From contig DASUDX010000134.1 in the NCBI GenBank assembly GCA_036275365.1, positions 1 through 26,340 of the forward strand: a stretch of DNA of 26,340 bases. Direction: 5' to 3'. Position 1 is the first letter of the stretch. Every line of letters starts with the position of its first letter. The notes under the pieces were generated by a model. The model saw only the letters and a program-made list of their open reading frames with translations. It searched no databases and had not been told where the DNA came from. Both the position numbers and the translations under genes were made by a program. This document shows, one piece after another, positions 14,291 to 22,909 of the stretch. The DNA is from DASUDX01 sp036275365 (GTDB lineage Bacteria > Pseudomonadota > Gammaproteobacteria > Nevskiales > Nevskiaceae).

Positions 14291-16174
14291 GCCCTCGAGC
14301 TGCTCGAGGGTGGCCAGCCACTCCGCCTCGCAGCGGGCGATCTCCTCCTTGAGGCTGGCCTGCTCGCGGCCGGCGGCGGCGAGGTCATCGCGCCGGGCGG
14401 GTTCATACAGGCTGCTGTCGGCCAGCCGCGCCTCGCACTCGGCGAGCTTGCGGTTGAGCCGTTCCAGCCGGGTCTCGCACTTGCGCAGCGCCTCCCGCAG
14501 CGTCTTGTCCTGACGGGGATCGCGGCTGACCGCCGGCGCCACCGCGGCGGTGGCGGCCACCACCGGCGCAGGAGCCGGCCGCGGCGGGCGCGCCGGTCCG
14601 CGCAGCAGCAGCTGGGCGTAGTCGTCGAGGTCGCCGTCGAAGGCTTCCACCCGGCCCTCGGCCACCCGCCAGAACTCGTCACAGGTGCTGGCCATCAGGT
14701 GGCGGTCGTGGGAGACCAGCACCACCGCACCGGCGAAGGTCTGCAGCGCCGTCTCCAGGGCGTGGCGCATGTCCAGATCGAGGTGGTTGGTGGGCTCGTC
14801 CAGCAGCAGCAGGTTGGGCTTCTGCCAGACCACCAGGGCCAGGCACAGGCGCGCCTTCTCGCCGCCGGAGAACGGCGCGGTGGGTTCAAACACGCGGTCG
14901 CCACGGAAGTTGAAGCCACCCAGATAGTCGCGCAGGGTCTGCTCGCTGGCCTCCGGCGCCAGCCGGCGCAGATGCAGCAGGGGCGAGGCCTGGGGATCGA
15001 GCTGCTCGAGCTGGTGCTGGGCGAAATAGCCCACCCGCAGCGCCGGATCGCGGTGCAGGCGCCCGCCCAGCGGCGCCTCGGCCCCGGCCAGCACCCGCAC
15101 CAGGGTGGACTTGCCGGCCCCGTTGGCACCCAGCAGGCCGATGCGGTCGCCGGGCTCCAGCGAGAGCTTCACCTTGGCGAGCACGGTGTGTTCGCCGGCC
15201 GCGGTGAGATAGCCGCAGCGGCCCTCGTCGAGCTTGAGCAGGGGCGAGGGCACCCGCTCGGGCTTGAAGAAATCGAAGCCGAATTCGGAATCCAGATGGG
15301 CCGGCGCGAGCAGGCTCATGCGCTCCAGCTGCTTGATCCGGCTCTGCGCCTGGCGCGCCTTGGTGGCCTTGGCCTTGAAGCGGTCGATGAAGCTCTGCAG
15401 ATGGGCGATGCGCTGCTGCTGCTGCTGATAGGCCGACTGCTGCTGGGTCAGGCGTTCGGCGCGCATGCGCTCGAAGGCGCTGTAGTTGCCGGAGTAGAGC
15501 GTCGCCTGCTGGCGCTCCAGATGCAGGGTGTGGGTGGTGACCGCGTCGAGGAACTCGCGGTCGTGGGAGATCAGCAGCAGGGTGCCGGGATAGCTGCGCA
15601 GCCAGTCCTGCAGCCAGATCACCGCATCCAGATCCAGGTGGTTGGTCGGCTCGTCGAGCAGCATCAGGTCCGAACGGCACATCAGCGCCCGGGCGAGGTT
15701 CAGCCGCATCCGCCAGCCGCCGGAGAACTCGGCCACCGTGCGCGACTGCTGGGCATGGCTAAACCCCAGACCATCGAGCAGCTTGGCGGCGCGTGCCGGG
15801 GCGGCATAGCCATCGATCTGGTTGAGCCGCTCGTGCAGCTTGAACTGGGCCTCGGCATCGTGCGCCGCCTCGGCGCGGGCCAGCCGGCGCTCCACCTCGC
15901 GCAGCTCGACATCGCCATCCAGAGCGAAATCGAGCGCCTTCACCGGCAGCGCCGGGGTTTCCTGGGCGACGGTGGCCACCGCCAGATGACGCGGCAGGGT
16001 GGCCTCGCCCTTGTCGGCGCTGAGCTCGCCGAGCAGCAGGGCGAACAGGCTGGACTTGCCGGTGCCGTTGCGACCGACCACGCCCACCTTCTGCCCGGCA
16101 AAGAGGGTGAAGCTGGTGTTCTCCAGCAGGGTGCGCGCGCCGCGGCGCAGGGTGACGGTCTGCAGCGAAATCAT
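14288..16174 (-). CDS. yheS: ABC-F family ATPase YheS
   Basis: 628 residues, very similar along its length to E. coli YheS (for example FSGGWRMRLNLARAL, LDLDAVIWL, IDRFKAKATKA, LAPAHLD). It has two ABC domains with no membrane segments: Walker A GRNGTGKS (34-41), signature SGGWR (151-155), Walker B with DEPTNHLDLD (174-183); linker (about 220-310) with the CTG-repeat-encoded glutamine runs; second Walker A GANGAGKST (349-357), SGGEK (436-440) and DEPTNHLDLD (459-468); then a charged coiled coil (about 555-625). ABC-F proteins act on the ribosome during elongation. It is divergent from rdgC across a 106-base gap. Confidence 0.95.
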   Translation of the reverse strand: MISLQTVTLRRGARTLLENTSFTLFAGQKVGVVGRNGTGKSSLFALLLGELSADKGEATLPRHLAVATVAQETPALPVKALDFALDGDVELREVERRLARAEAAHDAEAQFKLHERLNQIDGYAAPARAAKLLDGLGFSHAQQSRTVAEFSGGWRMRLNLARALMCRSDLMLLDEPTNHLDLDAVIWLQDWLRSYPGTLLLISHDREFLDAVTTHTLHLERQQATLYSGNYSAFERMRAERLTQQQSAYQQQQQRIAHLQSFIDRFKAKATKARQAQSRIKQLERMSLLAPAHLDSEFGFDFFKPERVPSPLLKLDEGRCGYLTAAGEHTVLAKVKLSLEPGDRIGLLGANGAGKSTLVRVLAGAEAPLGGRLHRDPALRVGYFAQHQLEQLDPQASPLLHLRRLAPEASEQTLRDYLGGFNFRGDRVFEPTAPFSGGEKARLCLALVVWQKPNLLLLDEPTNHLDLDMRHALETALQTFAGAVVLVSHDRHLMASTCDEFWRVAEGRVEAFDGDLDDYAQLLLRGPARPPRPAPAPVVAATAAVAPAVSRDPRQDKTLREALRKCETRLERLNRKLAECEARLADSSLYEPARRDDLAAAGREQASLKEEIARCEAEWLATLEQLEG

Positions 16175-16201
16175 GGACGGGGACTGACGAGCCGGCCGCG
16201 C

Positions 16202-16252
16202 AGTCTAGGGCCTCGCCGCCGCCGCGGCCCGGGCCGGCCCGGCTGGTATCCT
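16202..16252. promoter_or_regulatory. divergent promoter region between yheS and rdgC
   Basis: The 106-base gap contains TATCCT at 16247-16252 on plus (28 bases before rdgC) and TAGACT on minus (16207-16202, about 28 bases before yheS). Both resemble -10 hexamers; clear -35 elements are not seen. Confidence 0.3.
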
Positions 16253-16280
16253 CCGCGGCCCTTTTCCCCGGCCCCGTCCC

Positions 16281-17180
16281 ATGTGGTTCCGCAATCTGCA
16301 GATCTACCGTCTTGATCCGGCCTGGCAGATGGCGCCCGGGGCGCTGGAGGCGCGGCTGCAGAAGCATCTGCTCAACCCCTGCAGCGGCCTGAATCTGGAG
16401 ACCCGCGGCTGGGTGCCGCCGCTGCCCGAGGCGGGCCTGGTGTTCGGCGCCGAGCGGCAGATGCTGGTCGCCTTCGGGCAGGAAAAGAAGCTGCTGCCGG
16501 CCTCGGTGGTCAAGCAGGCGGTGGAGGAGCAGGCGAGCGCCCTCGAGGCGCGCCAGGGCTTCAAGCCCGGGCGCAAGCAGCTGCGCGATCTGAAGGACCG
16601 GGTCACCGCCGAGCTGCTGCCCCGCGCCTTCGCCCGGCGCAGCCTGACCCGGGCCTGGATCGATCCCGACCAGGGCTGGCTGCTGGTGGATGCGGCGAGC
16701 CCGGCCCGCGCCGAGGAGCTGCTCAAGGGCCTGCGCGACGCCCTCGACGAGTTTCCGGCCCATCCGCTGGAGGCGGCCAGCAGCGCCCAGGGTGCGATGA
16801 CCCAGTGGCTGACCGGCGGGCACGCGCCGGGGCGCTTCGAGATCGACCACGAGGCCGAGCTGGTCGGCACCGGCGAGGAGCAGGCCACGGTGCGCTATCT
16901 GCGGCATGCCCTCAACGGCCCGGATGTGCGGCGCCACCTCGACGCCGGCAAGCGGGTGACCCGCCTGGGCCTGATCTGGAACGAGCAGCTGAGCCTGCTG
17001 CTGGCCGAGCCGCTGCAGATCAAGCGGCTGAAGTTCCTCGATCTCGACAAGACCCGCGAGGAGGCCGAGAGCGATGTCGGCGCCGATCGCGAGGCGGATT
17101 TCCTGATGATGAGCGCCACCTACCAGCGCCTGCTCGCCGACCTGCTGCAGGCTCTCGGCGGCGAGGCCGCGGGACGCTAA
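16281..17180 (+). CDS. rdgC: recombination-associated protein RdgC
   Basis: 299 residues (E. coli 303). It starts MWFRNLQIYRL and continues with the family segments GWVPPLP, LVAFGQEKKLLPASVVKQ, KPGRKQLRDLKD, LPRAFARRSLTRAWID, LVDAASPARAEELL and RYLRHALNGPDVRRHLDAGKRVTRLGLIWNE. RdgC forms a ring-shaped DNA-binding dimer that restrains RecA and is nucleoid-associated. It sits nine bases before xthA and on the same chromosome stretch as recA and recX, making a recombination and repair cluster. Confidence 0.95.
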   Translation: MWFRNLQIYRLDPAWQMAPGALEARLQKHLLNPCSGLNLETRGWVPPLPEAGLVFGAERQMLVAFGQEKKLLPASVVKQAVEEQASALEARQGFKPGRKQLRDLKDRVTAELLPRAFARRSLTRAWIDPDQGWLLVDAASPARAEELLKGLRDALDEFPAHPLEAASSAQGAMTQWLTGGHAPGRFEIDHEAELVGTGEEQATVRYLRHALNGPDVRRHLDAGKRVTRLGLIWNEQLSLLLAEPLQIKRLKFLDLDKTREEAESDVGADREADFLMMSATYQRLLADLLQALGGEAAGR

Positions 17181-17189
17181 TCTGCGGCC

Positions 17190-17975
17190 ATGAAGATCGC
17201 CACCTGGAATGTCAACTCGCTGCGGGTGCGCCTGCCCCATCTGCTCGACTGGCTGGCCAGCGCCGAGCCGGATGTGCTGGGCATCCAGGAAACCAAGTGC
17301 GAGGACGCCCAGTTCCCCTACCCGGCCCTCGCCGAGGCCGGCTGGCAGGTGGTGCACAACGGCCAGAAGACCTACAACGGCGTGGCCCTGCTCTCGCGCC
17401 AGCCGCTGCAGGCGGTGGCGCGGGATCTGCCGGGCTTCGAGGACGAGCAGAAGCGGGTGATCGCGGCCACCGTCGGCGGGCTGCGGGTCATCAATGTCTA
17501 TGTGGTGAACGGCCAGGCGCTGGACTCGGAGAAGTACCGCTACAAGCTGCGCTGGCTGGCGGCGCTGCGCGACTACCTGCAGGCCGAGCTCGCCCAGCAC
17601 CCGCGGCTGGTGGTGGTGGGGGACTTCAACATCGCACCGGCGCCCGAGGACACCCACGACCCGGCGCAGTGGGAGGGCCAGATCCTCTGCTCGGAGGCCG
17701 AGCGCGCGGCCTTCCGCGGCCTGCTCGCGCTCGGTCTGCAGGACTGCCTGGCCCAGCGCCCGCCCGAGGGGCGCCGCTTCACCTGGTGGGACTACCGCCA
17801 GGCCGCCTTCCGCCGCGATCTGGGACTGCGCATCGACCATCTGCTGGCCAGCCCGGCGCTGGCGGCGGGTCTGGCCGAAACCGCGGTGGACCTGGCCCCG
17901 CGGCGGCTCGAGCGGCCCTCCGACCACGCCCCGGTCTGGGCCCGTTTCGTGACCCCGGTCACAGCCCCGGCCTGA
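17190..17975 (+). CDS. xthA: exodeoxyribonuclease III
   Basis: 261 residues. It has all hallmark motifs of the ExoIII AP-endonuclease family: MKIATWNVNSLRVRL (Asn7), GIQETKC with metal ligand Glu34, YNGVALLSR, GDFNIAP with Asp145 and Asn147, LRIDHLLAS with Asp216, and SDHAPVW with His246. It cleaves at abasic sites and removes 3' blocks in base excision repair. It starts nine bases after the rdgC stop with no strong ribosome binding site, so coupling to rdgC translation is likely. Confidence 0.95.
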   Translation: MKIATWNVNSLRVRLPHLLDWLASAEPDVLGIQETKCEDAQFPYPALAEAGWQVVHNGQKTYNGVALLSRQPLQAVARDLPGFEDEQKRVIAATVGGLRVINVYVVNGQALDSEKYRYKLRWLAALRDYLQAELAQHPRLVVVGDFNIAPAPEDTHDPAQWEGQILCSEAERAAFRGLLALGLQDCLAQRPPEGRRFTWWDYRQAAFRRDLGLRIDHLLASPALAAGLAETAVDLAPRRLERPSDHAPVWARFVTPVTAPA

Positions 17976-18060
17976 AGCGGCAAGACATTGTCCAAGCAGG
18001 CCTTTTCGCCGGCCGACGGGTGGCGGCACGGGGCGCTGGCCGGCGCCCGCCGGAGCGGCC

Positions 18061-18066
18061 TATAGT
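18061..18066 (+). promoter_or_regulatory. possible -10 element (TATAGT) before the HD-domain gene
   Basis: TATAGT lies 45 bases upstream of the first ATG of the HD gene, within the 136-base gap after xthA. The same gap has a GGGCGC/GCGCCC hairpin (18031-18048) without a T tract. No matching -35 is evident. Confidence 0.3.
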
Positions 18067-18111
18067 GTCGCGGTCCTCGAACCCGGCCCCCCACCGGACG
18101 CGGAGATGGTC

Positions 18112-19080
18112 ATGACGCGGACTCGCCGCAATCACTACGACGTCACCGACCGGGTGCGCATCTCGCATCCGGATGCGGTGTGCAGCGCCGTGCTCCAGAC
18201 CCTGCGGCCGCGCTTCCCCGGCGTGTCCGAACCGGTGCTGCGCCGGGCCTTCGATACCTTCGCCCGGCTCTACGCCGGCGTGCTGCCCGGCTATGTCGGC
18301 TGCGACACCTGGTATCACGACGCCCAGCACAGCCTGGACTGCGCGCTGGCCATGGCCCGCCTGCTCGACGGCCATGACCGCAGCGTGGGCGAGCGCGAGC
18401 GGCTGGGCGACTCGCGCGCCCTGCTGGGGGTGGTGATCGCCCTGTTCCACGATGCCGGCTACATCCGCCGCGAGGACGATCCGGCCCGCAACGGCGCCGA
18501 GTACACGCTCAATCATGTGCATCGCAGCGGCGAGTTCCTCGGTGCCTTCCTGCCCAGCCTGGGGCTGGGCGATGCGGTGGCGCTGACCCGCCAGGTGGTG
18601 CACTTCACCGGGTACGAGATCGCGCTCGACAAGATCCAGGTGCCGGATCCGCGCGACCGCACCCTGGGCTTCCTGCTCGGCACCGCCGACATCCTCGCCC
18701 AGACCTCGGATCGCTGCTATCTGGAGAAGTGCCGGGATTTCCTGTTCCGCGAGTTCCGCATCTGCGGCCTCGCCGGCACCCCGGGCTCGAAGTACCCGAC
18801 GGTGGAGGCGCTGCTCTCCAACACCCCGGAGTTCAACCAGCAGCTGTGGGAGGACCGGCTGGACGGCTATTTCCGCCAGGCCTACCGCTACATGGAAGCC
18901 CACTTCGGCGGGCACAACCCCTATGTCGAGCAGATCCAGGCCCATCTCAAGCTGATCGCCACCCTGGCTCGCCAGCGCCGTCTGGACCGGCTCACCAAGC
19001 GCCCCAGCTTCATCGGGGCCGAGGCGCTGCGCCGCCAGCTGGGCCTGAGTCGCGACGAGTCCCTGGCCGTCGCCGCCTGA
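18112..19080 (+). CDS. HD-domain metal-dependent phosphohydrolase, phosphodiesterase-like
   Basis: 322 residues. Histidine/aspartate motifs are arranged as in HD and cyclic-nucleotide phosphodiesterase folds: TWYHDAQHSLD with His69, Asp70 and His73, LFHDAGYIR with His113-Asp114, NHVHRS (His135/His137), VVHFTG (His164) and LLGTADILAQ (Asp193). The first motif resembles the YHN-x-x-H motif of class I phosphodiesterases. The substrate is unknown (nucleotide or cyclic nucleotide likely). GGAG at 18102-18105 directly abuts ATG 18106 but is six bases before ATG 18112, so the second ATG is preferred. It converges with recX, ten bases between stops. Confidence 0.85.
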   Translation: MTRTRRNHYDVTDRVRISHPDAVCSAVLQTLRPRFPGVSEPVLRRAFDTFARLYAGVLPGYVGCDTWYHDAQHSLDCALAMARLLDGHDRSVGERERLGDSRALLGVVIALFHDAGYIRREDDPARNGAEYTLNHVHRSGEFLGAFLPSLGLGDAVALTRQVVHFTGYEIALDKIQVPDPRDRTLGFLLGTADILAQTSDRCYLEKCRDFLFREFRICGLAGTPGSKYPTVEALLSNTPEFNQQLWEDRLDGYFRQAYRYMEAHFGGHNPYVEQIQAHLKLIATLARQRRLDRLTKRPSFIGAEALRRQLGLSRDESLAVAA

Positions 19081-19090
19081 GCGGCGCGGG

Positions 19091-19624
19091 TCAGAGCCCC
19101 TCGGGGCCGTCCGCCTCGCTGCTGTCATCGACATCGGGCCACAGCGCCTCGATCTCGGCCAGCCGGCCGCCAAGGGCCGCCGCCACCAGGCCGGCCGGAA
19201 ACCCGCGCTGCAGCAGGCTGCGATAGCGGCGCTGCCGCTCGGCGGCATCGGCCGCCGGCTGCGGATAGCGTCGTGCCACCAGCCGGCGCAGGGCTTCCAG
19301 CGCGGCTTCCGGATGGGCGTCGATCAGGGCCTGGGCGGCGGCGCGGTCCACTCCGGCGGCCAGCAGCTCGCCGCGGATGCGCAGCGGCCCGTAGCCCTGC
19401 GCCAGCCGGCGCCGCAGCAGGCTCTCGGCGTAGCGGGCATCGCTCTGCCAGCCGCGCTCGGCCAGGGTCTCGACCACCGCGCTGGCCTGGTCCGGATCAT
19501 GGCCGCTGGCGGTGAGCTTGCGCTCCAGCTCGCGCCGGCTGTGCTCACGGCGCGAGAGCGCGCGCAGGGCCCGCGCCCGGGCCTTCTCGGGCGGCGGGGG
19601 CTCGCCCTCGCCACGCCGGCGCAT
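19091..19624 (-). CDS. recX: regulatory protein RecX
   Basis: 177 residues (E. coli 166). It is built of three-helix repeats, with ALRALSRREHSRRELERKL near the start, ETLAERGWQSDARYAESLLR, GYGPLRIRGELLAAGVD, and a C-terminal QRRYRSLLQRGFPAGLVAAAL. RecX binds RecA filaments and inhibits them. It lies directly downstream of recA on the same strand (five-base gap), the usual arrangement, and is probably co-transcribed. Confidence 0.93.
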   Translation of the reverse strand: MRRRGEGEPPPPEKARARALRALSRREHSRRELERKLTASGHDPDQASAVVETLAERGWQSDARYAESLLRRRLAQGYGPLRIRGELLAAGVDRAAAQALIDAHPEAALEALRRLVARRYPQPAADAAERQRRYRSLLQRGFPAGLVAAALGGRLAEIEALWPDVDDSSEADGPEGL

Positions 19625-19629
19625 CGCCG

Positions 19630-20646
<1,017 letters not shown>

Positions 20647-20662
20647 AGCGATGTCCTGGTCG

Positions 20663-20697
20663 GTGAAGAGAGGCCGGGGGCGGTCGGCGATCTTCAC
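20663..20697. repeat. 7-bp inverted repeat upstream of recA
   Basis: GTGAAGA (20663-20669) and TCTTCAC (20691-20697) form a perfect inverted repeat separated by 21 bases in the recA upstream gap. It could be a regulatory site or an mRNA hairpin; chance is also possible. Confidence 0.3.
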
Positions 20698-20706
20698 ACA
20701 GAAGGC

Positions 20707-21207
20707 TCAGCCACTGCCGTGAACCCGGTCGAGCAGTCCGCGCAGGGCCTGCTCGACGCTCTGCCGACGCACCGCGGCGCGATCACCGGCGAAGCGATGG
20801 CACTGGCTCTGCGCCGGAGCCCCCTGCCGCTGCCAGGCGATCCACACGGTGCCCACCGGCTTGGCCGGGCTGCCGCCGCCCGGCCCGGCGATGCCGGTCA
20901 CCGCCACCGCCCAGTGCACCGGCGCCTGCGCCAGCAACCCGCTGACCATGGCCTCGGCGCAGGCCTGGCTCACCGCGCCTTCGCGCTCGATCAGGGCGGC
21001 GGGCACGCCGAGCAGGCTCTGCTTGGCCGCGTTGGCATAGCTCACCACCCCGCGCTCGAACCAGGCCGAGCTGCCGGCGCGCTCGGTCAGGGCCGCGGCG
21101 ATCAGCCCGCCGGTGCAGGATTCGGCGGTGGCCAGCCGCTCGCCGCGGGCGCTCAGGGCCTCGGCCAGCGCCGCCACCAGCGCCGGCAGATCGGGGACAG
21201 GGTTCAT
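20707..21207 (-). CDS. pncC: nicotinamide-nucleotide amidohydrolase PncC (CinA C-terminal type)
   Basis: 166 residues (E. coli PncC about 165). It carries the family signature AESCTGGLIA with Ser30, RGVVSYANAAKQSLLGV (Tyr57, Lys62), EGAVSQACAEAM and VTGIAGPGGGSPAKPVGTVW. The enzyme deamidates NMN to nicotinic acid mononucleotide in the pyridine nucleotide cycle. Only the amidohydrolase domain is present, without the N-terminal molybdopterin-like domain of CinA. It sits 60 bases before recA on the same strand, the common pncC/cinA-recA-recX order. Confidence 0.94.
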   Translation of the reverse strand: MNPVPDLPALVAALAEALSARGERLATAESCTGGLIAAALTERAGSSAWFERGVVSYANAAKQSLLGVPAALIEREGAVSQACAEAMVSGLLAQAPVHWAVAVTGIAGPGGGSPAKPVGTVWIAWQRQGAPAQSQCHRFAGDRAAVRRQSVEQALRGLLDRVHGSG

Positions 21208-21315
21208 TCTCCCAGTGTGCCGCCGGGGGTCCGGTGATCGCCAGCGGTGGCGCCGGTTTGCTACGCTGCGGTGACGGACCCATGACAGGTCAGCGAGAAG
21301 AGGAGACGCAGAAGC

Positions 21316-21331
21316 GGCACGCTTATTGCGA
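21316..21331 (+). promoter_or_regulatory. sigma-54 (RpoN) promoter, -24/-12
   Basis: CGGCACGCTTATTGCG at 21316-21331 matches the sigma-54 consensus TGGCACG-N4-TTGCW at all central positions: GG at 21317-21318 and GC at 21329-21330, exactly 12 apart. Transcription would start near 21342, about 23 bases before the ATG of the GAF gene, leaving room for the AGGAG at 21353-21357. An inverted repeat GGGTCCG/CGGACCC (21227-21233, 21275-21281) upstream could be an enhancer site. Confidence 0.7.
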
Positions 21332-21364
21332 TTTCCCCCGCGTTGCTTCGCGAGGAGTAGAGGA

Positions 21365-22042
21365 ATGAGTCATCGTCCGCGGGTCTCCGGCCCGCTCGAT
21401 GGGATGCCCCCGTCCCGGTTGCGGGCGAGCGCGCACGCGCGTCGCCGCTCGCGCCTGCGCGGGCTGACCCATCTCACCGTGTGGCCCGATGCCAGCGTCA
21501 AGGGCGAGATGCCGGTGCTCGGCCCCTGCCAGGGCTACGAGTCGGCCGAGGCCGTGCTGCAGAGCTGTCTTGCGTCGGCGATGGAAGTCTCCGGCTCGGA
21601 GGGCGGCTTCTTCCTGCTCAGCAGCGGCCCCGGCGCCCTGGAAATCCTGATGCCGCGCCGGCTCTCGGCGGAGACCGCGATGGATGTGGTGCTCGGCCGC
21701 GCCGCGGTGGCGGTGCGCCAGACCCTGCGCGATGGCCGGGTGGCCTGCACCGATGCCCAGGGCCGCGCCCTGCCCCTGCAGGACGGCTTCCACGAATCCA
21801 ACGCCCCGGCCTGCCTGTGCGTGCCGATGGAACTCGGTCGCCGCAAGGGGCTGCTGTGCCTGGTGCGGCCGCTGCCGGCGCGCTCGCTGGGCGAGCTGGA
21901 TCTCGAGATCGTGCAGGCGGTGACCGAGCAGGCCGGTCTCACCCTGAGCGCGCTGATCGCCGGCCAGGCCCTGGCCCGCCTGGAAGCGGCGCTGTGCGGC
22001 GGTGGCGAGCGTCCGCCCGGTCGGCCGCTGCCGGTTCACTGA
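21365..22042 (+). CDS. GAF domain protein, probable sensory partner of the following kinase
   Basis: 225 residues. The first ~45 are basic and proline-rich (MSHRPRVSGPLDGMPPSRLR) and probably disordered. A GAF fold is recognisable from about 55 to 205: AEAVLQSCLASAMEVSGSEGGFFLL, ALEILMPRR, ACLCVPMELGRRKGLLCLVRP and LEIVQAVTEQAGLTLSALIAG. No enzymatic or DNA-binding domain is attached, and the ligand is unknown. AGGAG seven bases upstream supports ATG 21365. It is the first gene of an operon with a kinase lacking a sensor domain, which suggests the two act together. Confidence 0.8.
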   Translation: MSHRPRVSGPLDGMPPSRLRASAHARRRSRLRGLTHLTVWPDASVKGEMPVLGPCQGYESAEAVLQSCLASAMEVSGSEGGFFLLSSGPGALEILMPRRLSAETAMDVVLGRAAVAVRQTLRDGRVACTDAQGRALPLQDGFHESNAPACLCVPMELGRRKGLLCLVRPLPARSLGELDLEIVQAVTEQAGLTLSALIAGQALARLEAALCGGGERPPGRPLPVH

Positions 22043-22065
22043 ACCCCGCGGGGCCGGACGGCTGC

Positions 22066-22896
22066 ATGGAGCCCCAGGATCGCCGTCCGCCGCCCCTGGC
22101 CGAGGAGGCCGGCTATCGCGAGACCGTGCTGCGCCAGGTCCGCGAGCTGACCGAGGACAACCAGCGGCTGTTCCAGTCGGTGGTGAAGTCCGAGAAGCGC
22201 TTCCGCACCCTGGCCAAGGCGGTCTGGCGCATCCAGGAGGAAGAGCGCCGCCGTCTCGCCCGCGAGCTGCATGACGGCATCGGCCAGACCCTCACCGCAC
22301 TGGCCAACCAGCTGCAGCGCATCGCCGACGACGCCCGTGCCCAGGAGAACCTGGGCCTCGAGCACCGCCTGACCGATGCGCTCGACATCACCCGCGGCGC
22401 CCTGCACGACACCCGCGAGCTGTCGCGGCTTCTGCGCCCGACCCTGCTCGATGATCTCGGCCTGCCGGCCGCGCTGGGCTGGCTGGCGCGCACCCTGGGC
22501 GAGCGCACCGGCATCAAGATCGAGCTGCATTCCAACCTCGGCGAGCAGCGCCTGCCGGCGGACATCGAGACCCTGGTGTTCCGCATCACCCAGGAGGCCC
22601 TGACCAATGTCATCCGCCACAGCCGCGCACAGGAGGCGCAGATCCTGCTGACCCACGCCGCCGGCCTGCTGCGGCTGCGGGTGCGCGACCATGGCCAGGG
22701 CTTCGAGCCGGCCGAACTCAACACGCCGGACCGCGGTGCGTCACACTCCGGTCTGCGGGGGATGCGCGACCGCGCCGAGCTGTTCGGCGGGCGCATCGAC
22801 ATCTCCTCCGCACCCAACGAGGGCACCACCGTGCAGCTGACCCTGCCCCTGGAGTCCGCCGAAGAACCTGCGGCGCGCACCCTCGGCGCCGCCTGA
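22066..22896 (+). CDS. soluble NarX/DegS-type sensor histidine kinase
   Basis: 276 residues. After a short coiled-coil region (15-60), the HisKA_3 dimerisation domain has phospho-acceptor His69 in RRRLARELHDGIGQTLTAL; RLLRPTLLDDLGLPAAL follows. The ATPase domain has Asn181 in ITQEALTNVIRHS, Asp208 in VRDHGQGF and GLRGMRDRAELFGG. There is no transmembrane helix or PAS/GAF domain, so sensing must come from a partner. It starts 23 bases after the GAF gene and is followed 13 bases later by its NarL-type regulator gene. Confidence 0.92.
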   Translation: MEPQDRRPPPLAEEAGYRETVLRQVRELTEDNQRLFQSVVKSEKRFRTLAKAVWRIQEEERRRLARELHDGIGQTLTALANQLQRIADDARAQENLGLEHRLTDALDITRGALHDTRELSRLLRPTLLDDLGLPAALGWLARTLGERTGIKIELHSNLGEQRLPADIETLVFRITQEALTNVIRHSRAQEAQILLTHAAGLLRLRVRDHGQGFEPAELNTPDRGASHSGLRGMRDRAELFGGRIDISSAPNEGTTVQLTLPLESAEEPAARTLGAA

Positions 22897-22909
22897 TCGG
22901 AATAGCCCC

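Noticed and set aside
15405..15450. CTG/CAG-rich stretch as a microsatellite or repeat element
   Set aside because: It encodes the glutamine-rich linker helices of YheS, similar in position to E. coli YheS; only a few units long.
14249..16315. 688-codon plus-strand open frame antisense to yheS
   Set aside because: yheS is certain, and the antisense translation is compositionally biased (Gln, Gly, Leu) and has no recognisable domain.
15759..18029. 756-codon minus-strand open frame across yheS, rdgC and xthA
   Set aside because: It covers three known genes in other frames or strands and shows only biased composition.
18001..18060. Hairpin GGGCGC/GCGCCC after xthA as an intrinsic terminator
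   Set aside because: The stem is only six bases and has no following T tract; such short GC dyads are common in this composition.
20647..20697. N-terminal extension of RecA by 17 residues to an upstream ATG
   Set aside because: The shorter start gives the canonical RecA N-terminus and Lys72 numbering and has a properly spaced AGGA.
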